A DNA stretch of 64,000 nt, from positions 13,684,001-13,748,000 of the forward strand of contig JAULJL010000028.1 of NCBI GenBank assembly GCA_030761205.1, written 5' to 3'. The stretch comes from Fremontodendron californicum. Lineage: Eukaryota > Streptophyta > Magnoliopsida > Malvales > Malvaceae. The first letter of the stretch is position 1; every line of letters begins with the position of its first letter. Shown here piece after piece: positions 23,391-34,458 of the stretch. The notes below the pieces were generated by a model that worked only from the letters and a program-made list of their open reading frames with translations, ran no database searches and was not told where the DNA came from. A program made the position numbers and the translations under genes.

Positions 23391-25830
23391 TAAATCAATT
23401 TCTTTCAGGGTTTTAGGGGGAGAATTACTACCTTTGAAGGATGTCAATAGGAGCATTTTTGACGCATGTAGTTTTATACACTGTGTTGATGAAAGCACTT
23501 GTCTCATGTTAACATCTACATGAATTAAATGAATTTTAAATGCTTTGTGTTTGTTGTGTTTTAAATAAACGTGAATTTACAAAAATAAGCATTAAGGAAG
23601 TTTTAATAATGGATAGTCTCAAGAAGATTGATGATCAATGTTAGAAATGACCCAACACCATCCCCCTCTTTTTTGGGCTTCTCTATACCTAAACCTTGAA
23701 TCAATAACACTTGAAAGACCTAATGCTTCAAGGAAAAATGAATGAAAAAAGAGAAGCATTGTCATTGCAAAGTAAGCAAGGATGTAAATCCTAGTCTAGG
23801 CTATGAACAAAGGAACGAACTTTTTGAAAATTTTCGAATTCCTTGAAAATCAAACAAATGATACATTCTTTCAAGAATCCAGATTTTGATAATTTGGTGT
23901 GTGTCAGGATTGTGCTAAAACCATTCATGACCTTTCCCAATGACCACAAAACACTAATTGCCCAGACATCACTTCATGATTGACACCTTGGGGCACAATG
24001 ATTAAACTAGATTATCCCTTGTCCCAGAGAAAACCCGTTTTTGGGTCATATTTTCCTTATCTCTTCAAAAAAACTCAGATTGGAAACTCAGCCTTTTCAA
24101 AATAGACCTAGACTTGCTATGTTCCTCGTTGATACAGATTCTCATGGTTAATCAAATTGGGGCATCATATATGGAAATGATGGACACATGGTAAAGAAGG
24201 ATGGGCTAATGCATGAATCATTGGGGGGATGCGACGAAAAAAAACAAAAAAAAAAAAAAAGAAAAATCGTGATATCATGCATATGAGAATTCGGATGATT
24301 CCAAAGTGCAAAATGAAATTCTGAATATCTATTTCCCCTGGGGATTGCTTTTCAAAGTGAATATTCGTGCTTGACATGAGAAATGGCCATCTTTCATATC
24401 CCTTTCACACAAAAAGAAATTATCCGTAGTCACCCCTTTTAAGCCAAAAGAATTCTTTCTTCTTTGAACCCTGATCAAGGATTATCCTCTACACTGGGGG
24501 GCAAATGCGAGGAAAGATCTTTTCAAAGATCATTGAGAAATGAGTGATAGCTCAAGGATAGATGCAAAGCAAATGGAGCCCCGAATAAAGACGGGCTCAC
24601 TCCGTTGAAAAAGAAGGGGGTCAAAATGAAAAAAGAAAAAAAAGGAAAAATGTGTGAAAGATATGGCAAATTGAAAGCCAAAAGCAAAGAATAAAAAAAA
24701 AGCAAAGTCAAAAGGAAAGAAATGTCCAAGAAGGAACAAATGCTTCAAAGAGAATCCTCCTAAAAAAAATAGATCCTTGATCTGATTACCCTCAAACACA
24801 TATTTTGGGCCTATTTATCCTTTCTTTCTGAACCCTAAGCCATGGCCTACGTTACGTGCTTTAAAAGTCCATTTTGATCAAGCATGAATATTTAATTTGA
24901 AAGGTTTTTCCTCAGATTTTATCCCATTTCATCGAATTATCATTTCACTAAGGAAGAATTTAGAATTCTCAAGTGTATGGTAAAAATGAAAAAAAAATGG
25001 AAAGAATGGGACTCTAGGGCGAAAACCTAAAAACGGGCGGTCTAGAGTAAATTTGGAAATTTTCGATGCCATCTATGCCGATACCCAAAAAAAAGAAGGT
25101 CATCTTAAAAAAAGGTGGTCATCGAGGAACATCTAGGAATTCCTGAACCCCCCAAATTGTCAGCTCTCATTCGGAGGATTGTCTTCAAAAAACTGAAACT
25201 TTTTTCCTCCAAGATCAAACTTTCCGATTTAAACATCCCAGCCAATCTTGACGCTTGTCAAAAAGCCTTGATATGGAAACTAAAAGAATGTTGAATTTGC
25301 TTGGTTCTCAATGAATTCATGATTTATAAAACCTGTTCCACTTGTGAGCCTAGAAAGGACATACATTTTTGTTGTGAAGTTTTCCTGGAAAAGCAAGAAT
25401 CTTGTTATACCAAGCCTTGCCAATCCCAGTTGAAAAAACCCAGATTAATACTTAGAGAATTTTCTAACAGTGATCATCAGTCATCAAAAGATTTGTACAT
25501 CATACATTGTGGAGTTAAAATTTTTGGCTTAGAAGTTTTCCTTAAATAAGCAAAATTATTTTTCAAAAAGGGAAAATAAAAATATTTTTGAAATACCCAT
25601 TTTTGATGTTGACATGAGACAAGGATTTTTCTAACCCAAAGATATAGAACTGCCAGGATAGGTCCTGACTTCCAGATATGAGAAGAAGATATCGAACCCA
25701 GTTCAGATCTCTGTTGATGAAAGTTTGAAAACTGTTGGGGCAAAGAGAATAGCCAAAATGAATTGAAGATATACTCTGATTTGAAGAGGAAAAATGAATT
25801 TGAGAGGCTAAGCCAAAGTCTAGAAAAACA
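23391..25830 (+). other. Non-coding internal region of element B where pol is missing
   Basis: About 2.4 kb with no frame resembling protease, reverse transcriptase, RNase H or integrase. It includes an A-rich tract at 24238-24262, a purine-rich stretch at 24590-24780, and otherwise unremarkable AT-rich sequence. Short frames here (e.g. 24165-24377 minus, 25477-25854 minus) are low-complexity Phe/Ser-rich shadows of purine-rich DNA. Confidence 0.7.
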
Positions 25831-25849
25831 ACCGGGGGCATTTGCATCA

Positions 25850-26230
25850 CTCATGAGTACTCATCTCTTTATCGAGCTTTTGCATCTGCACAGTGTCGGC
25901 AAGCATTTGCATCATTCATGGGTATTTGCATTGGCATTATTCCATAAGCATCTGCGTTTTATCTTTACATTTACATTCTTCATGGAATTCGCATTTGTGT
26001 CATCTCAAGCAATTGCATCATTTCTAGAATCATTGCATTTTCATTATTGTGTGGTAATTGTAGTTACACCATTCATAAACCAGTTACATGAACACAATTA
26101 ATAGGGGCATCTGCATCATGAAACATGGGCATCAATCCAGGCATTTTGCATTTGCACTAAGAAATATTTTACATTTGCACCATGAAGCATGAGCACCTTG
26201 TTAAAAGACATGTGCATCTGCATCATTTCT
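25850..26230 (+). repeat. Imperfect GCATTTGCATC repeats, first block
   Basis: The words CATTTGCATC, GCATCTGCATC and TTTGCATT recur every 15-40 bp. A second block of the same type lies at 27474-27670 (GCATCAAGAAGCATTTGCAT). The two blocks bracket the main 181-bp array. Confidence 0.75.
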
Positions 26231-27460
26231 CAAAGCTTCTGGTGGGGATATCCAGAATTTTACAGTTTTTAAAAAGTGAACAAGTCTTCGGTGGTGATAG
26301 CTGAAGCCTCTGGTGGAGATATCCAGAGTTTTATAATTTTGAAAAATGAGAAATTTTCTTCTGGTGGGGATATCCAGAATTTTACAATAAGCAAGTCTTT
26401 GGTGGTGATAGCCAAAGCTTCTGGTGGGGATATCCAGAATTTTACAGTTTTAAAAGTGAACAAGTCTTCGGTGGTGATAGCTGAAGCCTCTGGTGGAGAT
26501 ATCCAGGGTTTTATAATTTTGAAAAATGAGAAATTTTATTCTGAAGGAGTTACCCAGAATTTTACAATGACCAAGTCTTTAGTGGTGATAGCCAAAGCTT
26601 CTGGTGGTGATATCCAAAATTTTGCAGTTTTAAAAGTGAATAAGTCTTCGGTGGTGATAGCTGAAGCCTCTGGTGGAGATATCCAGGGTTTTATAATTTT
26701 GAAAACATGAGAAATTTTATTCTGAAGGAGTTACCCAGAATTTTACAATGAGCAAGTATTTGGTGGTGATAGCCAAAGCTTCTGGTGGTGATATCCAGAA
26801 TTTTGCAGTTTTAAAAGTGAACAAGTCTTCAGTGGTGATAGCTGAAGCCTCTGGTGGAGATATCCAGGGTTTTATAATTTTGAAAACATGAGAAATTTTA
26901 TTCTGAAGGAGTTACCCAGAATTTTACAATGACCAAGTCTTTGGTGGTGATAGCCAAAGCTTCTGGTGGTGATATCCAGAATTTTGCAGTTTTAAAAGTG
27001 AATAAGTCTTCGGTGGTGATAGCTGAAGCCTCTAGTGGAGATATCCAGGGTTTTATAATTTTGAAAAATGAGAAATTTTATTCTGAAGGAGTTACCCATA
27101 ATTTTACAATGACCAAGTCTTTGGTGGTGATAGCCAAAGCTTCTGGTGGTGATATCCAGAATTTTGCAGTTTTAAAAGTGAATAAGTCTTCGGTGGTGAT
27201 AGCTGAAGCCTCTGGTGGAGATATCCAGGGTTTTATAATTTTGAAACATGAGAAATCTTCTTCTAGATGAGTTATCTAGAATTTTATATTGAGCAAGTCT
27301 TTGGTGGTGATAGCCAAAGCTTCTGGTGGAGATATCCAGAATTTTACAGTTTTAAAAATGAAGAAGTCTTCGGTGGTGATAGCTGAAGCCTCTGGTGGAG
27401 ATATCCAGGGTTTTATAATTTTGAAAAATGAGAAATCTTCTTTTGAAAGAGTTATCCAGA
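26230..27460 (+). repeat. Higher-order tandem array, ~181-bp unit, about 7 copies (element B)
   Basis: A basic module of ~60-70 bp contains GGTGGTGATAGCTGAAGC and TCTGGTGGAGATATCCAGA. Two or three module variants alternate, giving a higher-order period near 181 bp: TCTTCGGTGGTGATAGCTGA recurs at about 26284, 26464, 26645, (26827), 27007, 27187 and 27367. The array keeps frames open on both strands, encoding SGGDIQNF/SSVVIAEA words forwards and ISPPEA words in reverse. These look like consequences of the repeat, not genes. Confidence 0.9.
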
Positions 27461-27739
27461 ATTTTTTTTCAACATGTGCATCTACATCAAGAAGCATTTG
27501 CATCAATCTAAGTTAGTTAAATCTGCATCAAGAAAGTTTGCATCAAATCAAGTCATTTACATTTGCATCAAAGACATTTGCACCAATCTAAGTCATTTGC
27601 ATCTACATCAAGAAGCGTTTGCATCAACAAAAGACATTTGCATTTGCATCATGAAGCATTTGCATCTTCAGGTATAATCGATTTCGTTTTCTTAAGGAGA
27701 GTCGAGCCCCGAAATCATCGTCGAGGTACTTTTTTTATT

Positions 27740-28240
27740 TATGAACAAGTCTTCGGTGGTGATAGCTGAAGCCTCTGGTGGAGATATCCAGAGTTTTTTT
27801 TAAAGTCCTTTGAAAAGGTAGAAAGTCTTCGGTGGTGATAGCTGAAGCTTCTGGAGATGATACCCAGAATTTTACAGTTTTAAAAATGAGCAAGACTTCG
27901 GTGGTCATAGCTGAAGCCTCTGGTGGAGATATCCAGAGGTTTAAAATCCTTTGAAAAGATAGAAAGTCTTCGGTGGTGATAGCTGAAGCTTCTGGAGGTG
28001 ATACCCAGAATTTTTACATTAAAAAAAAAATGAGCAAGACTTCGGTGGTGATAGCTGAAGCCTCTGGTGGAGATATCCAGAGTTTTAAAATCCTTTGAAA
28101 AGATAGAAAGTCTTCGGTGGTGATAGCTGAAGCTTCTGGAGGTGATACCCAGAATTTTTACATTAAAAAAAAATGAGCAAGACTTCGGTGGTGATAGCCG
28201 AAGCTTCTGGAGGAGATATCCAGAATTTTAAACACAGCTG
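27740..28240 (+). repeat. Second tandem array, same module, ~130-bp period (element B)
   Basis: The module TCTTCGGTGGTGATAGCTGA alternates with GAAGCTTCTGGAGGTGATAC, separated by TCCTTTGAAAAGATAGAAAG spacers. It is clearly derived from the same module as 26230-27460 but with a different higher-order arrangement. It is flanked on both sides by the TCGAGCCCCGA / CGAGACCATCGTCGAGG module that forms the array of element A. Confidence 0.85.
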
Positions 28241-28589
28241 AGAACAAGACAGGTTAAGGCTCCGAGACCATCGTCGAGGTCATTTCTTTTCTTGCAAATC
28301 GAATTCATTTCCTTATGACGAATCGAGCCTTGTTTAGGCAGGGAATTCAATTTAAGGACAAATCTTCAATTTACTGTTTTCAAAAAAAAAAATTGAAAAA
28401 AAAAAAGAAAAAAGAAAAAAGAGAAAAAATGAAAAAAATAGAAAATGAAAAAAGAAAATGAAAAATGCAAAATGCAAAAATGAATGAAGAAATGAAAAAG
28501 AAAACCCCTTTCCTTTCCATGTGATTTCACTGACCGTACAAAATTAGTGTTGGTTTATCTTTGCCTGATTCCTGATTCTCAGCAATAGC

Positions 28590-28603
28590 CAAAGAGGGGC
28601 AGC
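28590..28603 (+). other. Element B polypurine tract
   Basis: AAAGAGGGGCAGC directly precedes the 3' LTR. The same motif sits before the 3' LTR in A (AAAGAGGGGTAGC) and, on the minus strand, in C (42957-42970). Confidence 0.75.
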
Positions 28604-31600
28604 TGTAGACACCTAATTTTGTCCGGGCCACTAAACAGGTATGTTTTCTTCCTATGTTGATGTTTCAGAGTATAAAAAGACTGTTTTCATCCTGCAGGTG
28701 GTACTCCGAGACTTAGTTTAAGAGGGCGAGCACAAAAAGTCAAACTTGAAAAAAAGTCAACCCCGAGAAAGTCAACCCCAGAAAGTCAACTACTAAAAAA
28801 GTCAACCCACTTTCAAAATCAGGATTTTGAGTTCAATTGAAAAATGGAGAAAGAATTTTGATAATCCGAGGTCTACATTGAAAGATATGGAGTTCGGAAG
28901 TTGGGATTTGAAGATTCAATAGAAAAGAAACCCTAATCCGAGAAATTTGGGGAAAAGTGCTTAAATGATCAAACTGGTCGAAATTGAAGGTTCCAAATGA
29001 AAGATAAGCACTGACTACGGGTAATGGAGAAGTCACTTGCAAGAAAAACCGAAAGAAAAGTCAATCCGGGAGAAAACCGAGAATTAGGGTTTTTAGTGGA
29101 TTTCGGTGAAATCGGGAAGAATCACAGAAATGGCCCGACTTGGTAAGACCAAAGCCCCCAATGGATGAGGAATGATTAAAAAGGATGGCCCAAGGCTCAG
29201 ACTGAAGAAAATCTGAAAATCGGACTTGTTTTGAGCAAAACCGGGTTTCGGAGGTTAAAGGGTAAAATTGGAAAAATTTGGGAAAAATAGCAAATGGACT
29301 CCGAAAATTCTAAAAATTTTGTCAATCTCATTCTTAAATCATTTGAAAGAGATTGGCGAAAGAAAATCTTGATTCCGAGTTCGTTTGCAAAATGGCCAAA
29401 TCTTGGGCTTCTAATGCAGTAATTCGAAAAGATAAATCCCGGAAAAATAGCAAATGGACTCCAAAAATTCTGAAATTTGGCAAATCTCATTTTTAAATTA
29501 TTTGGAAGAGATTGGCGAAAGAAAATCTTGATTCCGAGTTCGTTTGCAAAATGGCCAAATCCCGGGCCTCCTATGCAGTAATTCAAGCCGATAAATCCCG
29601 AAAAAAATACCAAATGAGCTCCAAAAATTATGAAAACTTCCAGATCACACTTTTTAATTATTTTGAAGAGATTGGTGAAGAAAAATCTTGAGTTGGAGCT
29701 CGTTTAAAAAATGGTAAAAAGTAGGGGCATAAAAGGACATTTTGGGAAGAAAAAATCCAAATAAATAGCAAACGGACTCGGATAATTTTGAAAACTTCCA
29801 GAACTCAATATTTTATTATTTTGGAAGTATTAAAAAAAGAAAAATTGAATTTGGAGCCCGTTTGATATTTATTTTGCATCCGGGGGGCAAAATGGTCGTT
29901 TCACCCAAGCAACCGAAAAGGGCTTCTTTGGGCCTTTCAAAAATCAGAGCTGGGCTGGAAAAGAGAAGTGCTGGCCTGCCCAAGCCCAAAGGAAGGAGGA
30001 AGCTTAGGATCTTTTCAATCAAGTGATTAAAAATCAAGAGTTAAGTTAGAGATTTTCATTTTTTAGCCTAAGTCCCAATCCCACATCCCTTTGTAATGTC
30101 AAGCCAAGGAGGTGCTCACCTTATAAATAAGGAGTCTTGGCCTTTGGTTGAGATCACCCACTACCCCTTGTGAGATAGTCTATACACTTGTATTAGGATT
30201 ATCCGGGTGGTGAGTCATAGTGTTTTTGTTGAGAGGGTTTGTAGCTTAATCCGTTCAAAAGCTACTCTGAGGGTTTGTAGCTTAATCCGTTCAAAAGCTA
30301 CTCGGAGGGTTTATAGCTTAATCCGTTCAAAAGCTACTCTGAGGGTTTATAGCTTAATCCGTTCAAAAGCTACTTGTGAGAGGGTTTGTGGCTTAATCCG
30401 CTCAAAAGCTACTCTGAGGGTTTATAGCTTAATCCGTTCAAAAGCTACTTGGTGAGTTTTCATTTTAAAATAATGTTTCTTGTTCTTCCTTCATTTCCTT
30501 TCTTAAGTATATTTTTCTTACATTTTGTTTTTACAATAAACTCACCATGGCCAAATGGCCTACATTATTTATTTTAAGTTGTTGTTTTTGATTCATTTTA
30601 CCATATTGTTTATGCTATTTTCTTTATTTTTGATGTTTTAAATATTATGTTATTTCATGTTCTTAAGTTATATTTAATTTGGTTGCTTTGTTTGTTGCCA
30701 TTTATGTCTTAGATATCATGTTTTTGCATTTTTAATTTTCTGTTTTTATGTTGTTTAAATTTGAGCATGTTTTAGAGTTAGCATATTAAGTGTTTGTGAA
30801 AATGCTTGTGTGATTCTTTGCATGATTCTTGTTTTATATCTTAGTGAGCATGTTTTAGATTTGGTATATTAGGTGTTTGTGAAAATGCTTGTGTGATTTT
30901 TGTGTTATGACTTAGTTTTTCATGCTAGCATACCAAGTGTTTGTGAAAATGCCATGCTTGTTGAAGCTTGGGGCCATTTGGCTACTCCATGTGTTTTGCA
31001 TTGTGTGTTGTATTTTTGTCATGCTAGTTGTTAGGTTTTTGCATTTGCATGATATTTGGTTGGATTTTTGAATTAAGCATGCCTTGTGTTTGTGAAAATG
31101 CCATGCATGTCTTAGGTCTAGGTTACATTAAATGTCATGCAAGTTCATGTTAGGTCTAGGCCATATTATTTGTGTCATGCATTTTCCTTACATTTAGGTT
31201 TAGATCCATGCATTTCATGCATTATGTTTGCTGCATTGTTTCATGCATTTCATGTTCATGCCACTTGAATAATGACTTGAGCCAATTAATGGTTCAAGGT
31301 CATGCTCTCTTGAGCACACTTGTGGAAAATTAATTTTGTCAAATTGATTATTCTACCTTTGTGATTTTTTTACTTAGCCAATTTTTATCTAACTTTCAAA
31401 AAAGTCCTAGCTACTGCTTTCAAGTCATTTTATGAGTTTCAAATATTTTTATTTTGGTTTTTAAATGATTTTATCAAAGACAAAAAAAATGTGTTGGCAA
31501 AGCAGTTTTTTTTCCACCCAAAACTCGTACATCTCCGATTTTTCTGGGAATTCATCTTTGATCAGAAAATTAAGTCGATTTTTTCCCGTGTGTTTTTACA

Positions 31601-33117
31601 TGTCCTGAGTCTCCAATAATTTTTTCAGAATTTTTGGAATTTTTAAAAATAGGGTAAAAAATCGTGGATTAAAACTAGACAGTGGAGTCAGGATTGATTT
31701 TAAAGAAAAACAAAGCAGTTTTTTCTCCTCCAAAAACTCGTACATCTCTGGTTTTTCTGGGAATTCATCTTTGATCAAAAAATTAAGCCGATTTTTTCCC
31801 GTGTAGTTTTACATGTCCTGAGTCTCCAGTATTTTTTTTTAGCATTTTTGGAATTTTTAAAAATAGGATAAAAAATTGTGTATTAAAACTGGACAGTGGA
31901 GTAGGAATTGAATTTTAAAAAAAAAACATTTTTCTGTTTTGGTTAATTTACTTAGAGTGGGCTGATTAGGAGAGTTAGCTACTGACTTAGGGTGGTTTCT
32001 AAGCCTTTTCAAACTCTAAAAATGGTTTTTCAAGTCTCGGGTTAAGGGTAGTAAAATCCGGATTTTTAAACTTAGGAAATTAGAGTCATTTTAAAAATTT
32101 TAGCCCAGTTTTTATTTTTAATTCAAGCTTTTCAAAACTGTTTTCAAACAATCACAAAGTATTTTGGTTTTAGAATATTTAATTTGACATATTTTCCTAA
32201 GGTAGCCGGATATCTTTTTAGATATACGGATTTCCTTAATTAAAGGAAAAAATACATTTCATGCATTGCATTTTTATATTCATGCATTTTATATAATATG
32301 TGATTCTTGCCATATTAATTTCTATGTGCCATGACGTTTAGGTTGCATTATATTATTTAGATTTTGCTATGTCATTTTATTTATGCCATGCCTATACATA
32401 TTCATTTCTTTTAAATGTTTTCAAAAAAAGATAATGGTTTTCAATAAAAATAAAGATATTCCCGATTTAAAATAATTCATGAGTTCTCTACCGGGTTTGC
32501 TGGAGGGAATATCATCAATTATTATTAATAAAGGAATATCTTTCTTTCAAAAAAGAGAATGATTCGGAAAGTTTTCTAAAACTAATAAAAATTTCTATAT
32601 TTTTGCCACGTTTGTTGGGGAATATAGGAAAATTTTGAATTTATAAATTTCGGATCATTGTCAATAAAAAATTGAAATTATTTTTCTTTAAATTGGGAAT
32701 TAATTTGAAATATTAAATTTAAAACCAACTTTTACCGAGATTTGAGATAACACACGATTAATAAGGTACCGATTTATACGGGCGTTGTGGGGGTGCTAAT
32801 CCTTCCCCACACGTAACCGACTCCCGAACCCGCTTCTTTGATTTCTCTGGTTTAAAACGCAGATTTGAAATTGGTTTTTAAAATGTTTTAATTAATTTTT
32901 AAAATATTTTATAAAACCGGTTTTAATAGGTGGCCGATCACACCTAGCTAAAAAAGATTGGTGGCGACTCCATGTCTTTTTTAAGGTCATTTTCAAAACC
33001 TTCATTTTTTTAGAGGAATTAAGTCGACTTTTCCTCGGTTTTTTTTTAATGTCACGCCTAACGAATAATAAAGTCTTGCGATGAGACTCGTCGTCGTTAT
33101 TCTTTTAGGTTGCGACA
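28604..33117 (+). mobile_element. Element B 3' LTR (4,514 bp)
   Basis: It is nearly identical to 15230-19756, including the TATA box (30122), the six-copy minisatellite (30234-30450) and the duplicated block (31510-31920). Differences seen by eye are scattered single bases and small indels, for example ACAATAAACTC against ACAGTAAACTC near 30535. It is followed directly by the target duplication ATTAT. Confidence 0.95.
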
Positions 33118-33122
33118 ATTAT

Positions 33123-34442
33123 AAAGAGGGATTTCCTTGTTCTTTATAAGTCTCATCATATTAAACATTCATAGCATTTATAATATCAAATAAAATAAAT
33201 CTATAACATACTTTCCACTTGGATGATTATGGACTTTTCTAATCTAATTTCCTTGAGCCATCAAAGGAAATTAGTTGGTCAAATTCCTAGGTGATTACAT
33301 ACATAGTCTTCAAAGCTTGCTTGTAATCTCCTTATCTTCATAGCGCCTATCTTTGTCTTCAAGTTACCAAAAAAAAAAATTATTCCTAGCTAATCCTAAT
33401 TTTACACTTTGATGTAACTAATTACATTTGCAATAAAGAAACCTCAAGTTACATTTGAGGGGAATTAGGTGAGGAAAGAATTTTTACAACTCCAGAAAAT
33501 GAGAGATAAGGCAGGGCACGCAATCCCTATTTAATTAATAAAAACCATAAAAATAAATTCAAGTATCCACAATCATATTGGGTCTAAGTCCATAAGCATC
33601 CCATATAATCACAAACAATTTATGAATATATAAATCATGCTTTAATCTTTAGTTACCATTCAAAGATTATATTTGATCCATAATTTAATTCACAAATAAT
33701 AATAAACATTTATTCTAATCTCATTAGAATAAATCCTATTTCAATTAGGATTATTTTCTTTAATTAAATTACTATCCAATTAAACAATTTAATTGAATAT
33801 TTATGTAAATTCTTATTTTGGTGATTTAATTAATTTAACAATATTACCATGGTTACTAATTTTAGTGCTATATCTCAACTAGGACACTACAACATTAGTA
33901 ACTCAATATTGCTAAAATCCATAAGCTGTGAGAATCTGATAGAAGCGAAAACCCTAGCAAGGGAAGATGCAGGTTGTGGCTATCAGATGTAGCCACCGCC
34001 CCCTTCTCTCCCTACAGGCTGTCTATCCGCTTTTCATAGCTTCCAACTTTTCAATGCTAAATCAGTTTTATGATTTTTCAGGCTTGCCAAGAACAATTGC
34101 AAGCAATTTTAAATCCTAAAAATCACTAAACCATGCATTAAAAATTGGCCAAGAAAAATCTACAAGCTTTTCTCACTAAAATCACCAAATCTGCGCAAAG
34201 TAGGCAAAACAGTTCTCAATTGCTGCCAAACTTTCGCCAGTTGCATTAGTCAGTTTAAAACAATTTTAAACCAATTAATAAATAAGAATTCACCATGATT
34301 AACTGTTGCTTTCACCGAAACACTACAAGTACAAATTCTCACAATTTCGGTTAGTGACAATCAGATCAAAATAACTCAGAGAACAAAACAATTTTGTTAA
34401 AGGTAACAATCAAAGCATAGATCGTACATGAATAACATAAGC
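33123..34442 (-). other. Copia 5' internal region (leader side), no gag frame
   Basis: This is the part of the Copia element between the 5' LTR and the B insertion. It is AT-rich, with no frame of 60 codons or more and no recognisable nucleocapsid or gag words on the minus strand. Together with 14591-15229 there would be room for about 1.9 kb, yet no gag can be read. A gag deletion or replacement is inferred. Confidence 0.55.
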
Positions 34443-34458
34443 GAGGCTCTGATACCAC
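34443..34458 (-). other. Copia primer binding site (initiator Met tRNA)
   Basis: The plus strand reads GAGGCTCTGATACCAC directly left of the LTR, i.e. TGGTATCAGAGCCTC on the minus strand one base after the 5' LTR. TGGTATCAGAGC is the well-known complement of the plant initiator-Met tRNA 3' end. This fixes the orientation of the element. Confidence 0.92.

Larger units (their letters stand above)
15230..33117 (+). mobile_element. Element B: complete non-autonomous Tat/Ogre-like LTR retrotransposon (17,888 bp)
   Basis: Structure: 5' LTR 15230-19756, primer site 19760-19778, conserved leader to about 20560, repeat-rich untranslated region to 21971, gag 21972-23387, 2.4 kb of non-coding DNA, tandem arrays 26230-28240, polypurine tract at about 28590-28603, 3' LTR 28604-33117. 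The 5-bp target duplication is ATTAT on both sides (15225-15229 and 33118-33122). The two LTRs are nearly identical (4,527 and 4,514 bp) apart from scattered substitutions and small indels such as a 17-bp repeat difference near 15400. The internal region (8,847 bp) contains no protease, reverse transcriptase, RNase H, integrase or ORF1. The element therefore depends on proteins made elsewhere, like the LARD and TR-GAG classes, but it is very large and has giant LTRs. Confidence 0.95.

Noticed and set aside
24238..24262. A-rich tract as the tail of a LINE or processed pseudogene
   Set aside because: No upstream reverse transcriptase or gene remnant, no flanking duplication seen, and the tract lies inside the continuous internal region of element B.
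24523..24799. Phe-rich minus-strand frames
   Set aside because: Complement of a purine-rich tract in the non-coding part of element B.
26276..27516. Periodic open frames on both strands (144, 113, 75 and 64-76 codons)
   Set aside because: They follow exactly from a tandem repeat whose higher-order period is close to a multiple of three. They are interrupted at each unit variant, and no known domain is seen.
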